DNA of 45,194 bases. Origin: a bacterium (lineage in GTDB: Bacteria > UBP6 > UBA1177). Of the stretch, positions 1 through 8,634 are shown in pieces. Each line of letters begins with the position of its first letter. Within the stretch, counting starts at the first letter, position 1. The stretch is taken from positions 1 through 45,194 of the forward strand of contig JAGCXM010000025.1 in the NCBI GenBank assembly GCA_017961325.1, in the 5' to 3' direction. A program made the position numbers and the translations under genes. The notes under the pieces were generated by a model. That model worked only from the letters and a program-made list of their open reading frames with translations. It was not told the origin of the DNA and ran no database searches.

Positions 1-168
1 AATTTCAGCTTCCTGCGTGTCGGAATCATCATCAGCTGATTCCGAATCATGAGTGTCAGTGTCAGAATCAGGAATCGAATCGGAATCATTCTGCGATTTC
101 GATGACGAGCAGGAAAATAAGAAAATCAAACTTAAAAGAACCAAAAACAATCTCAAGTGGGTTGGCAT
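1..168 (-). CDS. Acidic surface lipoprotein, N-terminal part (cut by window edge)
   Basis: The first 56 codons of a gene that runs off the left edge. The product starts MPTHLRLFLVLLSLIFLFSC, a lipoprotein signal peptide with lipobox LFSC at residues 17-20. A linker of Asp, Ser and Thr follows (DSDTDTHDSESADDDSD). The start is fixed by a GGAGG ribosome site at 174-178. The same plan (short signal peptide, Cys, then a D/S/T-rich linker) recurs in the lipoproteins at 24880, 26293 and 35062. The linker probably holds a folded domain away from the outer membrane; that domain lies outside the window, so the function is unknown. Confidence 0.75.
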   Translation of the reverse strand, partial: MPTHLRLFLVLLSLIFLFSCSSSKSQNDSDSIPDSDTDTHDSESADDDSDTQEAEI

Positions 169-363
169 GTGCACCTCCGAGGAATAGTTATTAAAGACCA
201 TTTTTATTACCATATTTACTTTTTGATAACAAAAAAATTTAATAGTTCATGTAACATCCCAACCTTGACAAAAAACACACCTTTTATTTAGTGACACATT
301 CCCCCGATTTTTCTGATAAAAATTTGAAAAAAATTCATTTTTTTTGTTAATCCGTTGGAATGA
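169..363. other. AT-rich leader region upstream of the edge lipoprotein
   Basis: No gene here. On the minus strand, part of it (about 278-315) resembles the leader repeats found at 11841, 14492 and 15459, with a short G run followed by CACTAAATAAAAG. A TGACAC half-site lies at 292-297. A possible promoter (TTGTCA, rc near 266-271) is too weak to call. Confidence 0.35.
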
Positions 364-456
364 TTAGCTTTTTGTTGCGGAATCGTTTCCAAAAGAACAG
401 GAAATTAAAAAAATCAAACCTAAGAAAACCAAAAACAATTTTGAACAGGCCGGCAT
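364..456 (-). pseudogene. Orphan lipoprotein signal peptide (30 codons), probable gene remnant
   Basis: A 30-codon frame: MPACSKLFLVFLGLIFLISC followed by SFGNDSATKS and TAA. It has a good ribosome site (GGAGG, rc of cctcc at 462-466) and a complete lipobox (LISC), but the mature part is only about 11 residues. It closely resembles the signal peptide of the lipoprotein at 1-168 (xxLFLVxLxLIFLxSC). I read it as the 5' end of a decayed paralogue. A real micro-lipoprotein is the alternative. The bases up to 623 hold nothing further that I can identify. Confidence 0.5.
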
Positions 457-623
457 ATTCGCCTCCGTTTAAACCACAGAAAATCTTCTATGAAAAAAGA
501 TGAAAAGCAAAAAAATATCTGCCACTTTTAAAAAAAACCGTTTCGGCGCAATGCAGTAGTGTCAGTTAATGGAAAACTTACACTCACAATAAGAAAAGGA
601 AAACTGGATGTTTTAACTTTGAA

Positions 624-2831
624 TTATCGTTTATTATCCAATTTTCTCGGCACGAAATCGACCGAATCAATCATAAAATAATTGTATTTGCTGACAAGTT
701 CCCGAGGAACGATTCTGAAGTCGCGCATCCCTTTTTCAAGCCTTGAATTGAATGAGATTTCGGTCATTTTTTCGGTTCCGGCATGAAAGTTGAGTTCGGT
801 CACCTTTTTCCCGTCGATAAGGAGGTCGAAGTTTCCCATATTTTCGCTCTGAATGCCGCGGACTCTGATTTCATATTCGCCGCCCTTATTTACTTTCTGC
901 TTAAAATCGTAGTATTGTTCAAGATTTACGAATCTGCAGAACATCAGAAACTGATTCGGCAGAATAAGTTCGTAAGGGGGTTCCATTTCAAAATATTTAT
1001 CCAGATAGGATCTTTCCGGAAATGTGTTGCAGAAATCGGGACTGCCCGTCAGAGGATAGAATTTGTTTTCAAGTTCGACATGGATCTCTCCGTTGTCGAC
1101 CGGCGGGAAAAGCGGAGTAATTACAGGGAGTTCAGTGTTGTTGTCCAGCTTTTTGAAACTTGCGAGATAATATTTCCGGTCGGGATAATCGAACATTATC
1201 CGGCGGTTCTGCTTTTCGCCCAGATCGCGGACATAAATTATTTTGTTGCTCTCAAAATTGCCGAAATCCATCAGCGCGTAACCAGATCCGTACATCGTAA
1301 AAGGAGCGATGAAAACAACGCCCTCATTTATTCCGGCAACATCAAGTGCAAACTTCAGTTTTGCATCAATGTTCCAGAAACCGCGTTCGTAACTTTTCTG
1401 CAAAGCCGGAACAATATAGAAAATCTGGTATGCAGCACCGGCAATGACCAGAGAAAACACCAATATTTTTGTAATCTTATCCAAATTGCGCTTCTGAAAC
1501 AGCCCGTCTGCCGTCCTGCAGAACGCATAGGCGAAAATCATAAGAAGGAAAAACGAAGTCTCGTATAAATACCGCGGACCGAAAACATTTCCGTCGAAGT
1601 AAAAGAAGAAATATCCCGCAAAATTCACGAAAAAGATAAAGAACAGAAAGAACAACCTGCCTAAATCTTTGGAATTTCTTGCAAAAACAAAAGAGAGGAA
1701 CATCAGGATAAAAGTAAGCGGATGAAGAAAAAGGTTCATAATAAGCGGCGAAAGTCTGCGGTAGGAAACCAGCATCGCGTGCGAAAAGGTGAGGCCTTCC
1801 ATCGGCAGCTCTATCCAGTTCGAGCGCGGACAGCCCGTTCCAAGTCCGAACCGGTGACAGAAACTGCGCGGTTCGCTGTAATTAAAGAACAAATCCTGCT
1901 TGAAAATCAGCGGATTGCCGGTGTAAATCGAATTGTAGTAAAGAAGAAAAACAAGAAACGGAGCGAAAAACAGCAGCGCGAACAGACCTTTTTTCACAGC
2001 TTCGGCAAAAAACGGCAGATTACGTTTTCCTGCAATGAGATAAAGATAGTGCAGAATCAGCGCAAGACCTGCAAAAAGTGTGTTCTGCGGTCTCACAAGC
2101 GCAAGCCACCCCAAAGAAATTCCCAACAATATCGGATACTTGACCGATTTTTGTTCGAGCATATTAATATAGGCGAAAACTGCTAAAAGCGTCATGGCAA
2201 GACAGAACGAATGGGCCATATAGGTTCCGCCCATCACTATGAAAAATACGGAAAAAAGCATGAAAAACATTGAAATAACGGCAACTTTTCTGTCAAAAAG
2301 CTTTTCGGCGATTTTTCCGGCAAGAAAGACATTTAAAGCGGAAAGAAGAGGATTGGCGATGACCGGAATACCCAGAACTACAAACGGAACGATAAAAAAC
2401 GAAAATCCCGGAAGAAAGACTGAATAAACCTTTTCACCGTCCGGAATCATGTATGCGAACTGAAAAAATTCATAGTGTTCGGGCATTCTATCATGCAGAC
2501 GGCCGGCTGCAAAATTCTGCGCCATCACGAGGTAGTTCACGCTGTCCTGAATGTGCGGAATACCCTGAAAGAACAGAAACGAAACCGCCAGCGAAAGAAG
2601 AAACGCGCAGAAAGGGAGCAGAAAAAACGGCGTTCTGCCGAATTTCAGATTTTCCGCCGAAAAATCGAATTTCGCAAAAAGCACCGCAAATAAAACAATA
2701 GAGAAAAGAAAGAAAACATGAAACGTCGGGAAAAAAATCCTAAACGGAAGAAATATGTCCAGATTAGTGGCCCAGACGAAGAACATCAAAAAAACAGCCA
2801 ATGATATTAACAGTTTATTCATTCTAATCAT
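624..2831 (-). CDS. Membrane glycosyltransferase, GT-C/GT39-like (paralogue A)
   Basis: A 735-residue membrane protein with about 10-11 hydrophobic segments in the first 480 residues and a soluble C-terminal part of about 250 residues, probably periplasmic. The layout fits GT-C polyprenyl-phosphate-sugar transferases. These move a lipid-linked sugar onto a surface glycan or protein outside the inner membrane. The first loop, where GT39-type enzymes carry an Asp-Glu pair, reads GIPHIQDSVNY; the second acidic residue is Ser. The gene overlaps the stop of its upstream paralogue by 8 bases, so translation is probably coupled. An internal ATG three codons in is an alternative start. The paralogues match along their length (for example the FCRFV/FCRFT segment near residue 620). 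The acceptor is unknown. Confidence 0.75.
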   Translation of the reverse strand: MIRMNKLLISLAVFLMFFVWATNLDIFLPFRIFFPTFHVFFLFSIVLFAVLFAKFDFSAENLKFGRTPFFLLPFCAFLLSLAVSFLFFQGIPHIQDSVNYLVMAQNFAAGRLHDRMPEHYEFFQFAYMIPDGEKVYSVFLPGFSFFIVPFVVLGIPVIANPLLSALNVFLAGKIAEKLFDRKVAVISMFFMLFSVFFIVMGGTYMAHSFCLAMTLLAVFAYINMLEQKSVKYPILLGISLGWLALVRPQNTLFAGLALILHYLYLIAGKRNLPFFAEAVKKGLFALLFFAPFLVFLLYYNSIYTGNPLIFKQDLFFNYSEPRSFCHRFGLGTGCPRSNWIELPMEGLTFSHAMLVSYRRLSPLIMNLFLHPLTFILMFLSFVFARNSKDLGRLFFLFFIFFVNFAGYFFFYFDGNVFGPRYLYETSFFLLMIFAYAFCRTADGLFQKRNLDKITKILVFSLVIAGAAYQIFYIVPALQKSYERGFWNIDAKLKFALDVAGINEGVVFIAPFTMYGSGYALMDFGNFESNKIIYVRDLGEKQNRRIMFDYPDRKYYLASFKKLDNNTELPVITPLFPPVDNGEIHVELENKFYPLTGSPDFCNTFPERSYLDKYFEMEPPYELILPNQFLMFCRFVNLEQYYDFKQKVNKGGEYEIRVRGIQSENMGNFDLLIDGKKVTELNFHAGTEKMTEISFNSRLEKGMRDFRIVPRELVSKYNYFMIDSVDFVPRKLDNKR

Positions 2832-4992
2832 TTTTCAAAAACTCGAATTTATCAATTATAAAATATGTGCTTTCATTCCCTTCAAATTCCGGAACAATTG
2901 TAATAAAATTCATCCCCTTTTTGAAAAAAGCATCAAATTCGATCTTATCAAGATGGGGGTTTTCCGAATAGAAGTCCAATTTTTTCACGAATTCACCGTT
3001 TTTAAAGTAAAATCTTCCGCTTTTCGGATGAGCCGCGAAAGTAATCCGGACTTTGTAGTTCCCCTCTTTTTCAAAATATTCGCCGAAAGTGTAGAACTGG
3101 GTGCCGGAGGTAAATCTGCAGAAGAAGAAAATACGATCCGAAATCATCTCGTACGGCAAAGTAAAACCGGAATATTTATTAACAAAATCAGGGAATTGCG
3201 GAAACTTGTTGCAGTAATCCGGAGCACCGTCAACAGGATAGCTCTTATGTTCCGCTTCCGTCGAAATCAGAGAGATTGAATCATCACGGTTTATTTCAAC
3301 GATTTCGGGCTTTTTATCTTCATTCGTGCTGAAAAAAGCGGCATAGAACTTTCTCCCTTTGTAGTAATCCATAAGACTCTGATTTGACGCCAAGCCAAGA
3401 TCAAGTGCAAAAATCAGTCCGTTTTCGTCGATTCTGTGCAGATTCATAAGCGCCGCACCGTTTGCATAAAAGAAATCTGGCGAAATGAAGACGACGCCCT
3501 CCTTTATGTTTTTTTCCTCCAAGGCTCCGGCAAGCAGACGGTCTGCTCCCCACGACCCTTTCGAATAAAACGCAGCTTTTGCGGGCAGAAGACAGAGAGC
3601 TTGAAAAACAAACGATGAAAAAACTAAGGCCGAAACCAGAACGCCGCGTTTCAAAAAGCGGTTTGAAAAGAATTTTTCCGATTTTTCAAAGGCGGCTGCG
3701 ATTCCTTTCGCAACAAGCGGAAAAAGAAAGAAAGAACATTCGTAGTAATAGCGTGCGCCGTAACCGTTGTCGGCATAGTAATAAAAAAAATAAACAGCCG
3801 GGAAAATGAGGTAACCGGTTAAAAGTATTAAATCTTTCTTAAATTCTGAACGGTCTTGCTCAAGCAGGAGACAGAGAATCAGAAAGAGCAGCATAAACGG
3901 GCTGAAAATAAAATCGGAGACGAAATAGTGAAGTCTTTCGGCTGTGATTTTTGCCGCAAGCTGCACCGTCAGACCGTTTTCAGGCATTTCGTAGTAAGTG
4001 CCGAACTTGCACCCTTTTCCAAGCCCCAGTCCCATGCAGTCGTCGACGGGTTCGGCGATATTCCAATATTTCGAGTGCTTGGATTCGCCGGGATTTCCGC
4101 TTATCACATAGTTCGAATAAAGTAACAAAAGCAGAAACGGAAAAATCAGCAAACCCATTGACACAGTAATTTTCAAAAACGACTTTTTGTCAATGGAAAC
4201 AAACAGACAGCCGATAACAAACAAAAGAACGAAAAGGGCGTTCTGAGGACGTATAAACATCAGAAATGAAATGAAAAACGCCGAAACAAGTACCAAAACG
4301 AATCTTTTTGTTCCGCAATTTTTCACCGCAAGAAGCGAAAAATAAAAAGCTCCGAGAGTGCAGACGGCGCAGAAGGAGTGAGCCATCAGAGTTCCGCCCA
4401 GAAGCACTGTAAAAAATGAAAAGGAAGAGAGCGCCATCGTGACTAATGCGACAGTTTTTCCGTAAAATTCTTCAGCTGTTTTCCCGATAAAAAAAACGGC
4501 TGTTGCGGTAAGAAGCGGATTGCACAAAAACGGCACGTTAAAAAAGACAAAGGGAGCCAAAAAAACGGAATAACCAATCTGGTATATTGAATAAGTACCT
4601 GAAATCGTTGGATTTGTATATAAAATATGAAAAAATTCGTAATGCGGATGGAGCGGCGTAGTAATTCTTCCGTCAAGAATAGCTTCCGCCAGATATTTGT
4701 AATTTATCTCGTCAGGAGCATGCGGCAGACCGCTGAAAAAAAAGCGTGAGATGCAAAGTGATAAAACAAACACCAGAAACGGAAAAATATAAAACCGGTA
4801 AGGCTCGATTTTCCTTATCGCCGCGAGAATCCTCTCTTCGGGGAAAAACGCGAAAAAAGCCGCTGAAAGAAGAAAAAGTACCGTCATTACCGGCAGATGG
4901 ATCAGTAAAAGCTCGCTGAAACTGCCGAAAAACGCCCAAACGAAGAAAATCAGAAAAAGAATTGAGGCGGTAAAGACCTGAACTTTTTTCAA
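2824..4992 (-). CDS. Membrane glycosyltransferase, GT-C/GT39-like (paralogue B)
   Basis: 722 residues, the same architecture as the downstream neighbour: a multi-pass membrane half, then a C-terminal extracytoplasmic domain that may bind carbohydrate. The first periplasmic loop has the intact acidic pair (GLPHAPDEINY), as expected for an active polyprenyl-phosphate-sugar dependent enzyme. Shared landmarks with paralogue A include GTLMAHSFC/GTYMAHSFC, FIRPQNALF/LVRPQNTLF and GYGARYYYE/VFGPRYLYE, so the two arose by tandem duplication. The gene starts 14 bases after the response-regulator stop and is probably in the same transcript. The sugar and acceptor cannot be told from sequence. Confidence 0.75.
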   Translation of the reverse strand: MKKVQVFTASILFLIFFVWAFFGSFSELLLIHLPVMTVLFLLSAAFFAFFPEERILAAIRKIEPYRFYIFPFLVFVLSLCISRFFFSGLPHAPDEINYKYLAEAILDGRITTPLHPHYEFFHILYTNPTISGTYSIYQIGYSVFLAPFVFFNVPFLCNPLLTATAVFFIGKTAEEFYGKTVALVTMALSSFSFFTVLLGGTLMAHSFCAVCTLGAFYFSLLAVKNCGTKRFVLVLVSAFFISFLMFIRPQNALFVLLFVIGCLFVSIDKKSFLKITVSMGLLIFPFLLLLLYSNYVISGNPGESKHSKYWNIAEPVDDCMGLGLGKGCKFGTYYEMPENGLTVQLAAKITAERLHYFVSDFIFSPFMLLFLILCLLLEQDRSEFKKDLILLTGYLIFPAVYFFYYYADNGYGARYYYECSFFLFPLVAKGIAAAFEKSEKFFSNRFLKRGVLVSALVFSSFVFQALCLLPAKAAFYSKGSWGADRLLAGALEEKNIKEGVVFISPDFFYANGAALMNLHRIDENGLIFALDLGLASNQSLMDYYKGRKFYAAFFSTNEDKKPEIVEINRDDSISLISTEAEHKSYPVDGAPDYCNKFPQFPDFVNKYSGFTLPYEMISDRIFFFCRFTSGTQFYTFGEYFEKEGNYKVRITFAAHPKSGRFYFKNGEFVKKLDFYSENPHLDKIEFDAFFKKGMNFITIVPEFEGNESTYFIIDKFEFLKND

Positions 4993-5006
4993 AATCGCTC
5001 CCGGGA

Positions 5007-6371
5007 TTAAAATTCGTCGTCTTTTGAAAGTTTGCGGTAAAGCGTGCGCAGAGAAAGTCCGAGAAGTTTAGCGGCCTGGTTTTTGTCGCCTTTCGTGTAT
5101 TTAAGGGTGGCTTCAATCATTTCGGTTTCGATTTCGTCCATCGTTTTTGTACCGATTTTAAAGGAAACGACCGCCGCGCTGTCCGGATTTGCCATACCGT
5201 CGGAATTGGCTCCGTCATCATCGGCTGCGACTGCCGAACCCATCAGAATAAACCGTCTGACATAGTTTTCGAGCTCTCTGACATTGCCGTTCCAGTCTCT
5301 TCTGACGAGTTCCTTCACGCTTTCCTGATTCGGATAGACGGCGTCCTTCTTAAATTCCCGCGACGCCTTTTCCACAAAGTGGTTGATGAGAAGCGGAATG
5401 TCCTCGCGGCGTTCCCGAAGAGAAGGGATATGAAGAATGAACGTGCTGAGACGGTAGTAAAGATCTTTCCTGAAATTCCCTTTTTCAGCCTCTTTTTCAA
5501 GATTCTTGTTAGTCGCCGCGATTATTCTGACATTGGCGTGAAGCGGCGTCGACCGGCCGACCGGAGTGTATTCCCGCGATTCGAGGAAACGGAGCAGTTT
5601 CGTCTGAAGGGAAAGCGGCATGTCGCCGATTTCATCGATGAAAAGCGTACCTCCTTCCGCCGCTCCGATATAGCCGGGAGAATTTTTGTCCGCACCGGTA
5701 AAAGCACCTTTTATATAGCCGAAAAGCTCCGATTCCATCAGCGATTCGTTGACGGCCGCGGCATTGAACGGAACAAACGGAGCGCCGACGCGGTTGCTTT
5801 CACGCAGAATGTAGTGTGCTATGAACTCTTTTCCCGTTCCGCTTTCGCCCGTAATCAGCACCGTTGCATCGGTTTTCGCGATTTCGGAAGCCTTTTTCAG
5901 CAGATTTTCCATTGCCTCGCTCTGAAAAACGATGCGGTATTTGTCGGCGGCGATATCAAGGTTTTCCTTTTTCAAACGGACGTTTTCCTTCATGATGTCG
6001 CACAGTTCCACCGCTTTTTTCATCTGCTGCAGCAGAACTTTCGTATCTATCGGCTTCGTAAGAAAAGTAAAGGCGCCGATCTGCATCGCCCTGACAGCAT
6101 TTTCGATGTTTCCGTATGCGGTGATCATAATGATCGGAATTTTTGTCTCAAGATCCCTGACCGCTTCGATTATGTCAAAACCGTCGAAACCGCCTGGAAG
6201 CGAAAGGTCGGTAACGATGACCGACAGTTCATGTTCAAGTTCCTTAATTATTTTAAGACCTTCCGGTGCAGACTGCGCCGTCATCACCGTATAGCCGGAA
6301 TTGCCGAGAACGAACTTCAGCGAGGCTAAAATCGGTTCTTCGTCATCAATCACAAGGGCGATTCTGTTCAT
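5007..6371 (-). CDS. Sigma-54-dependent response regulator, NtrC/AtoC type
   Basis: 454 residues with three domains. A receiver domain comes first, with acidic residues D9/D10, phospho-acceptor D55 (VTDLSLPG) and K106. An AAA+ activator domain follows, with Walker A GESGTGKE at about 175-182, the sigma-54 contact loop GAFTGA at about 222-227 and Walker B (TLFIDEIGD). A Fis-type helix-turn-helix ends the protein (AAKLLGLSLRTLYRKLSK). It should activate sigma-54 promoters when phosphorylated by a histidine kinase. No such kinase is in the window, so the partner is elsewhere. It lies 4 bases downstream of the MFS gene and 14 bases upstream of the glycosyltransferases. I did not find a convincing sigma-54 promoter nearby. 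Confidence 0.93.
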   Translation of the reverse strand: MNRIALVIDDEEPILASLKFVLGNSGYTVMTAQSAPEGLKIIKELEHELSVIVTDLSLPGGFDGFDIIEAVRDLETKIPIIMITAYGNIENAVRAMQIGAFTFLTKPIDTKVLLQQMKKAVELCDIMKENVRLKKENLDIAADKYRIVFQSEAMENLLKKASEIAKTDATVLITGESGTGKEFIAHYILRESNRVGAPFVPFNAAAVNESLMESELFGYIKGAFTGADKNSPGYIGAAEGGTLFIDEIGDMPLSLQTKLLRFLESREYTPVGRSTPLHANVRIIAATNKNLEKEAEKGNFRKDLYYRLSTFILHIPSLRERREDIPLLINHFVEKASREFKKDAVYPNQESVKELVRRDWNGNVRELENYVRRFILMGSAVAADDDGANSDGMANPDSAAVVSFKIGTKTMDEIETEMIEATLKYTKGDKNQAAKLLGLSLRTLYRKLSKDDEF

Positions 6372-6375
6372 AAAA

Positions 6376-7971
6376 TCAAGCCTCTTTGATGTGCTTTTTG
6401 AAGAAAGGTCTCAGAATCAGAAGTCCGAGCGGAGTCACAAGCGCCATTCCGCCGATTATAACCCAGACCATGTGGTGATTAGGATAGCTGGAAGCGATTT
6501 TTCCTGCTTCGTCAAGCGGAACATACGAGCTTACGAGCCAGCCGGAAAGCGGAGCGACGAAGAATTTCGCAAAGAAGAAGGGAAGAACCGAAAGCGAAAT
6601 GTAGGTTCCCTCTTTTCCTTTCGGTGCGATTTCAGCCGTGAACTGCATAAGTCTCGGGGACCAGATAGATTCGCCGATAGTGAAAATTATGAAGAAGAAA
6701 ATCAGCGACCAGTACTGCATCGAAAGCGGATTCTGTGCAAAGAATTCCTGAAGTCCGTTCATATCATTAGCGATTCCGAGCCATTTGATGAAGATGATCT
6801 CACTCAGAACGGAGTCGTTGAGGAAAGAAAACATCGTTCCCGGAAGAACGGCGATAAAGCAGCTTGCAGCCGAAACGAGCGAACCGATGACGAGCATTTT
6901 GTATGACTTCGTCTTTCTCGTGAAAGCTGCAACGAGCGGGGTGAGGTAAATGATCAGAACGGGGTTGAGAACGCCGTAGATCGAGCCGATTTTCGCACCT
7001 TCGCCCAAAACTCTGATTCCGTATTTCGGGAAAGTATAGTGGAGGTGGAAGAAAACAAAACGGACGAAAAGGGTGATCGTCAGAATACCGATGAAAATCC
7101 AGAAATAATTTTCTTTTACAGCGTTTCCTATCTTCTGACCCATTGAAACGGCAGCACCTTTTACGGCCTGAATCCCGCTTCCGTGATGTTCGACGGGCTT
7201 TTTGATGATTTTGGAAGTGGTTTTACCCGATTTGTCGGTCTCTTCAACGACTTCGATTCCGTCACGTATGAAAATTATTACTGCAGCTCCGATAATCGTA
7301 AGTACGACAGCAATGAGAAAAAGCATCTGATAACTCGAAAAATGGATTCCCAGAAGGTCTACACCTGCGTTTTCATTAACGATTTTACCAGCAGCATCCC
7401 TTTCGGCGAAAGTGTCTCTGACAAAGTCGATGAGCCAGCCGCCGACAGCGTAAGCCGCATTCATGATGACGTAGAAAAGACCGAATCCCAAAGCCGCGCC
7501 CTCTTTCGTCGTGTATCTCTTGATCGAAACCGAAATAACGGGCGAAACAAGTGCGAAACCGAGTGCAAACGGAATGAAACCGACGATGAAAACGACCACC
7601 GGATTGGTGATGAAAGTCATCGCAAGCCGTGAAATGAAAAGGAAAGTTACACTTAAAAACATGACTTTACGGACGCCGATCGTGTCGACCAGAGCTCCCG
7701 CAACCATGCCGATGCACGAAAGAAGTATCGACCATATCATGATTACGTTTCCCGCGGTTATGTCACTGAGCCCGCAGTCGGCGGAAAGCCACAGGGTAAG
7801 AACAGGGTTCATTGCGGCATAGGCGATATACTGAATGACCATGTATCCGAAAAGAATCCACATGTCGCGCGGCGATTCGTGCAGATCTTTGACATATTTC
7901 CATACAATTATTCCGGCGGCAACGACGGCAACTACCAGAAGCACAGCAGCAAGAACAGAAGCAGCATTCAT
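6376..7971 (-). CDS. MFS transporter, substrate unknown
   Basis: 531 residues with about 12 membrane helices and the major facilitator pattern, including VDTIGVRKVMFLS between helices 2 and 3. A charged cytoplasmic loop of about 50 residues sits in the middle (EVVEETDKSGKTTSK), and there is an unusually long segment in the second half. The start is taken at 7971, not at 7992, because an AGGAGG ribosome site lies 7 bases upstream of this ATG. It follows slyD by 30 bases and precedes the response regulator by 4. The pairing with a sigma-54 regulator and butyrate kinase suggests uptake or export of a fermentable compound, but nothing in the sequence names it. Confidence 0.85.
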   Translation of the reverse strand: MNAASVLAAVLLVVAVVAAGIIVWKYVKDLHESPRDMWILFGYMVIQYIAYAAMNPVLTLWLSADCGLSDITAGNVIMIWSILLSCIGMVAGALVDTIGVRKVMFLSVTFLFISRLAMTFITNPVVVFIVGFIPFALGFALVSPVISVSIKRYTTKEGAALGFGLFYVIMNAAYAVGGWLIDFVRDTFAERDAAGKIVNENAGVDLLGIHFSSYQMLFLIAVVLTIIGAAVIIFIRDGIEVVEETDKSGKTTSKIIKKPVEHHGSGIQAVKGAAVSMGQKIGNAVKENYFWIFIGILTITLFVRFVFFHLHYTFPKYGIRVLGEGAKIGSIYGVLNPVLIIYLTPLVAAFTRKTKSYKMLVIGSLVSAASCFIAVLPGTMFSFLNDSVLSEIIFIKWLGIANDMNGLQEFFAQNPLSMQYWSLIFFFIIFTIGESIWSPRLMQFTAEIAPKGKEGTYISLSVLPFFFAKFFVAPLSGWLVSSYVPLDEAGKIASSYPNHHMVWVIIGGMALVTPLGLLILRPFFKKHIKEA

Positions 7972-8001
7972 AAAAAAACCTCCTATAATCAAATAGTTAA
8001 G

Positions 8002-8547
8002 TTAGTGGTGATGTCCGCAGCCGCAGTTACAGTCATGATCGTCACAGTCGTGATCGTCACAATCGCAGTCATCTCCGCATTCCTCGCAGCCGCAACCGCA
8101 GTGATGATGAGGAATTTCAACGCCTGTAGCCACGAGTTCCATCTCGAAAGTGAGCGTTTTTCCCGCCAGCGGATGATTGGCGTCAAGATAAACGGTATCA
8201 CCTTCGATCTTTGAAATGACTACCGGAATAACTTCGCCCTGATCGCTCTGCATCTGGAAGATGGCACCTTCGTGAATGTCCGCATCTTTCGGGAATTCCG
8301 ACTTGCTGACATCGAAAACATATTCCTCCATCCTTTCACCGTAAGCCTGATCCGGCGGAATTACTATCGTTTTCTTGTCACCGATTTCCATTCCGATAAC
8401 GCCGTCTTCAAAGCCGGGAATAACCATTCCGCCGCCGACTTCGAACTTTATCGGCTCGCCGTTTTCATAGGAATTGTCGAATTCCTTACCGTCATCCAAG
8501 CGGCCGATGTAGTGAATCGCCACTTTGTCACCTTTCTGAACTGCCAT
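8002..8547 (-). CDS. slyD: FKBP-type peptidyl-prolyl isomerase, SlyD-like
   Basis: 181 residues. The N-terminal FKBP domain (KGDKVAIHYIGRLDDGKEFD, VIPGFEDGVIGMEIGDKK) carries an inserted flap of SlyD type (about residues 70-120), and the FKBP fold closes with NHPLAGKTLTFEMELV. The C-terminal 35 residues are almost only His, Cys and Asp (HHHCGCGCEECGDDCDC, then repeated DDHDC). In SlyD this tail binds nickel and helps load hydrogenases and other metalloenzymes; here it is notably rich in Cys. The start at 8547 is chosen for the GGAGGAG site just upstream and the exact family N-terminus MAVQKGDKV. The gene lies 87 bases after butyrate kinase. Confidence 0.93.
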   Translation of the reverse strand: MAVQKGDKVAIHYIGRLDDGKEFDNSYENGEPIKFEVGGGMVIPGFEDGVIGMEIGDKKTIVIPPDQAYGERMEEYVFDVSKSEFPKDADIHEGAIFQMQSDQGEVIPVVISKIEGDTVYLDANHPLAGKTLTFEMELVATGVEIPHHHCGCGCEECGDDCDCDDHDCDDHDCNCGCGHHH

Positions 8548-8634
8548 TTTTTTCTCCTCCGAAATATTTACAAAATCGAGATAACTCTCAAAATCGCGGT
8601 ATTTTAAAGATTTATGAAAAAAGTGCAAAGAATA

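Noticed and set aside
783-1568. A 261-codon plus-strand frame opposite glycosyltransferase A
   Set aside because: Antisense shadow without a ribosome site or recognisable domain.
5379-6329. A 316-codon plus-strand frame opposite the response regulator
   Set aside because: Antisense shadow; the minus-strand gene has all expected motifs.
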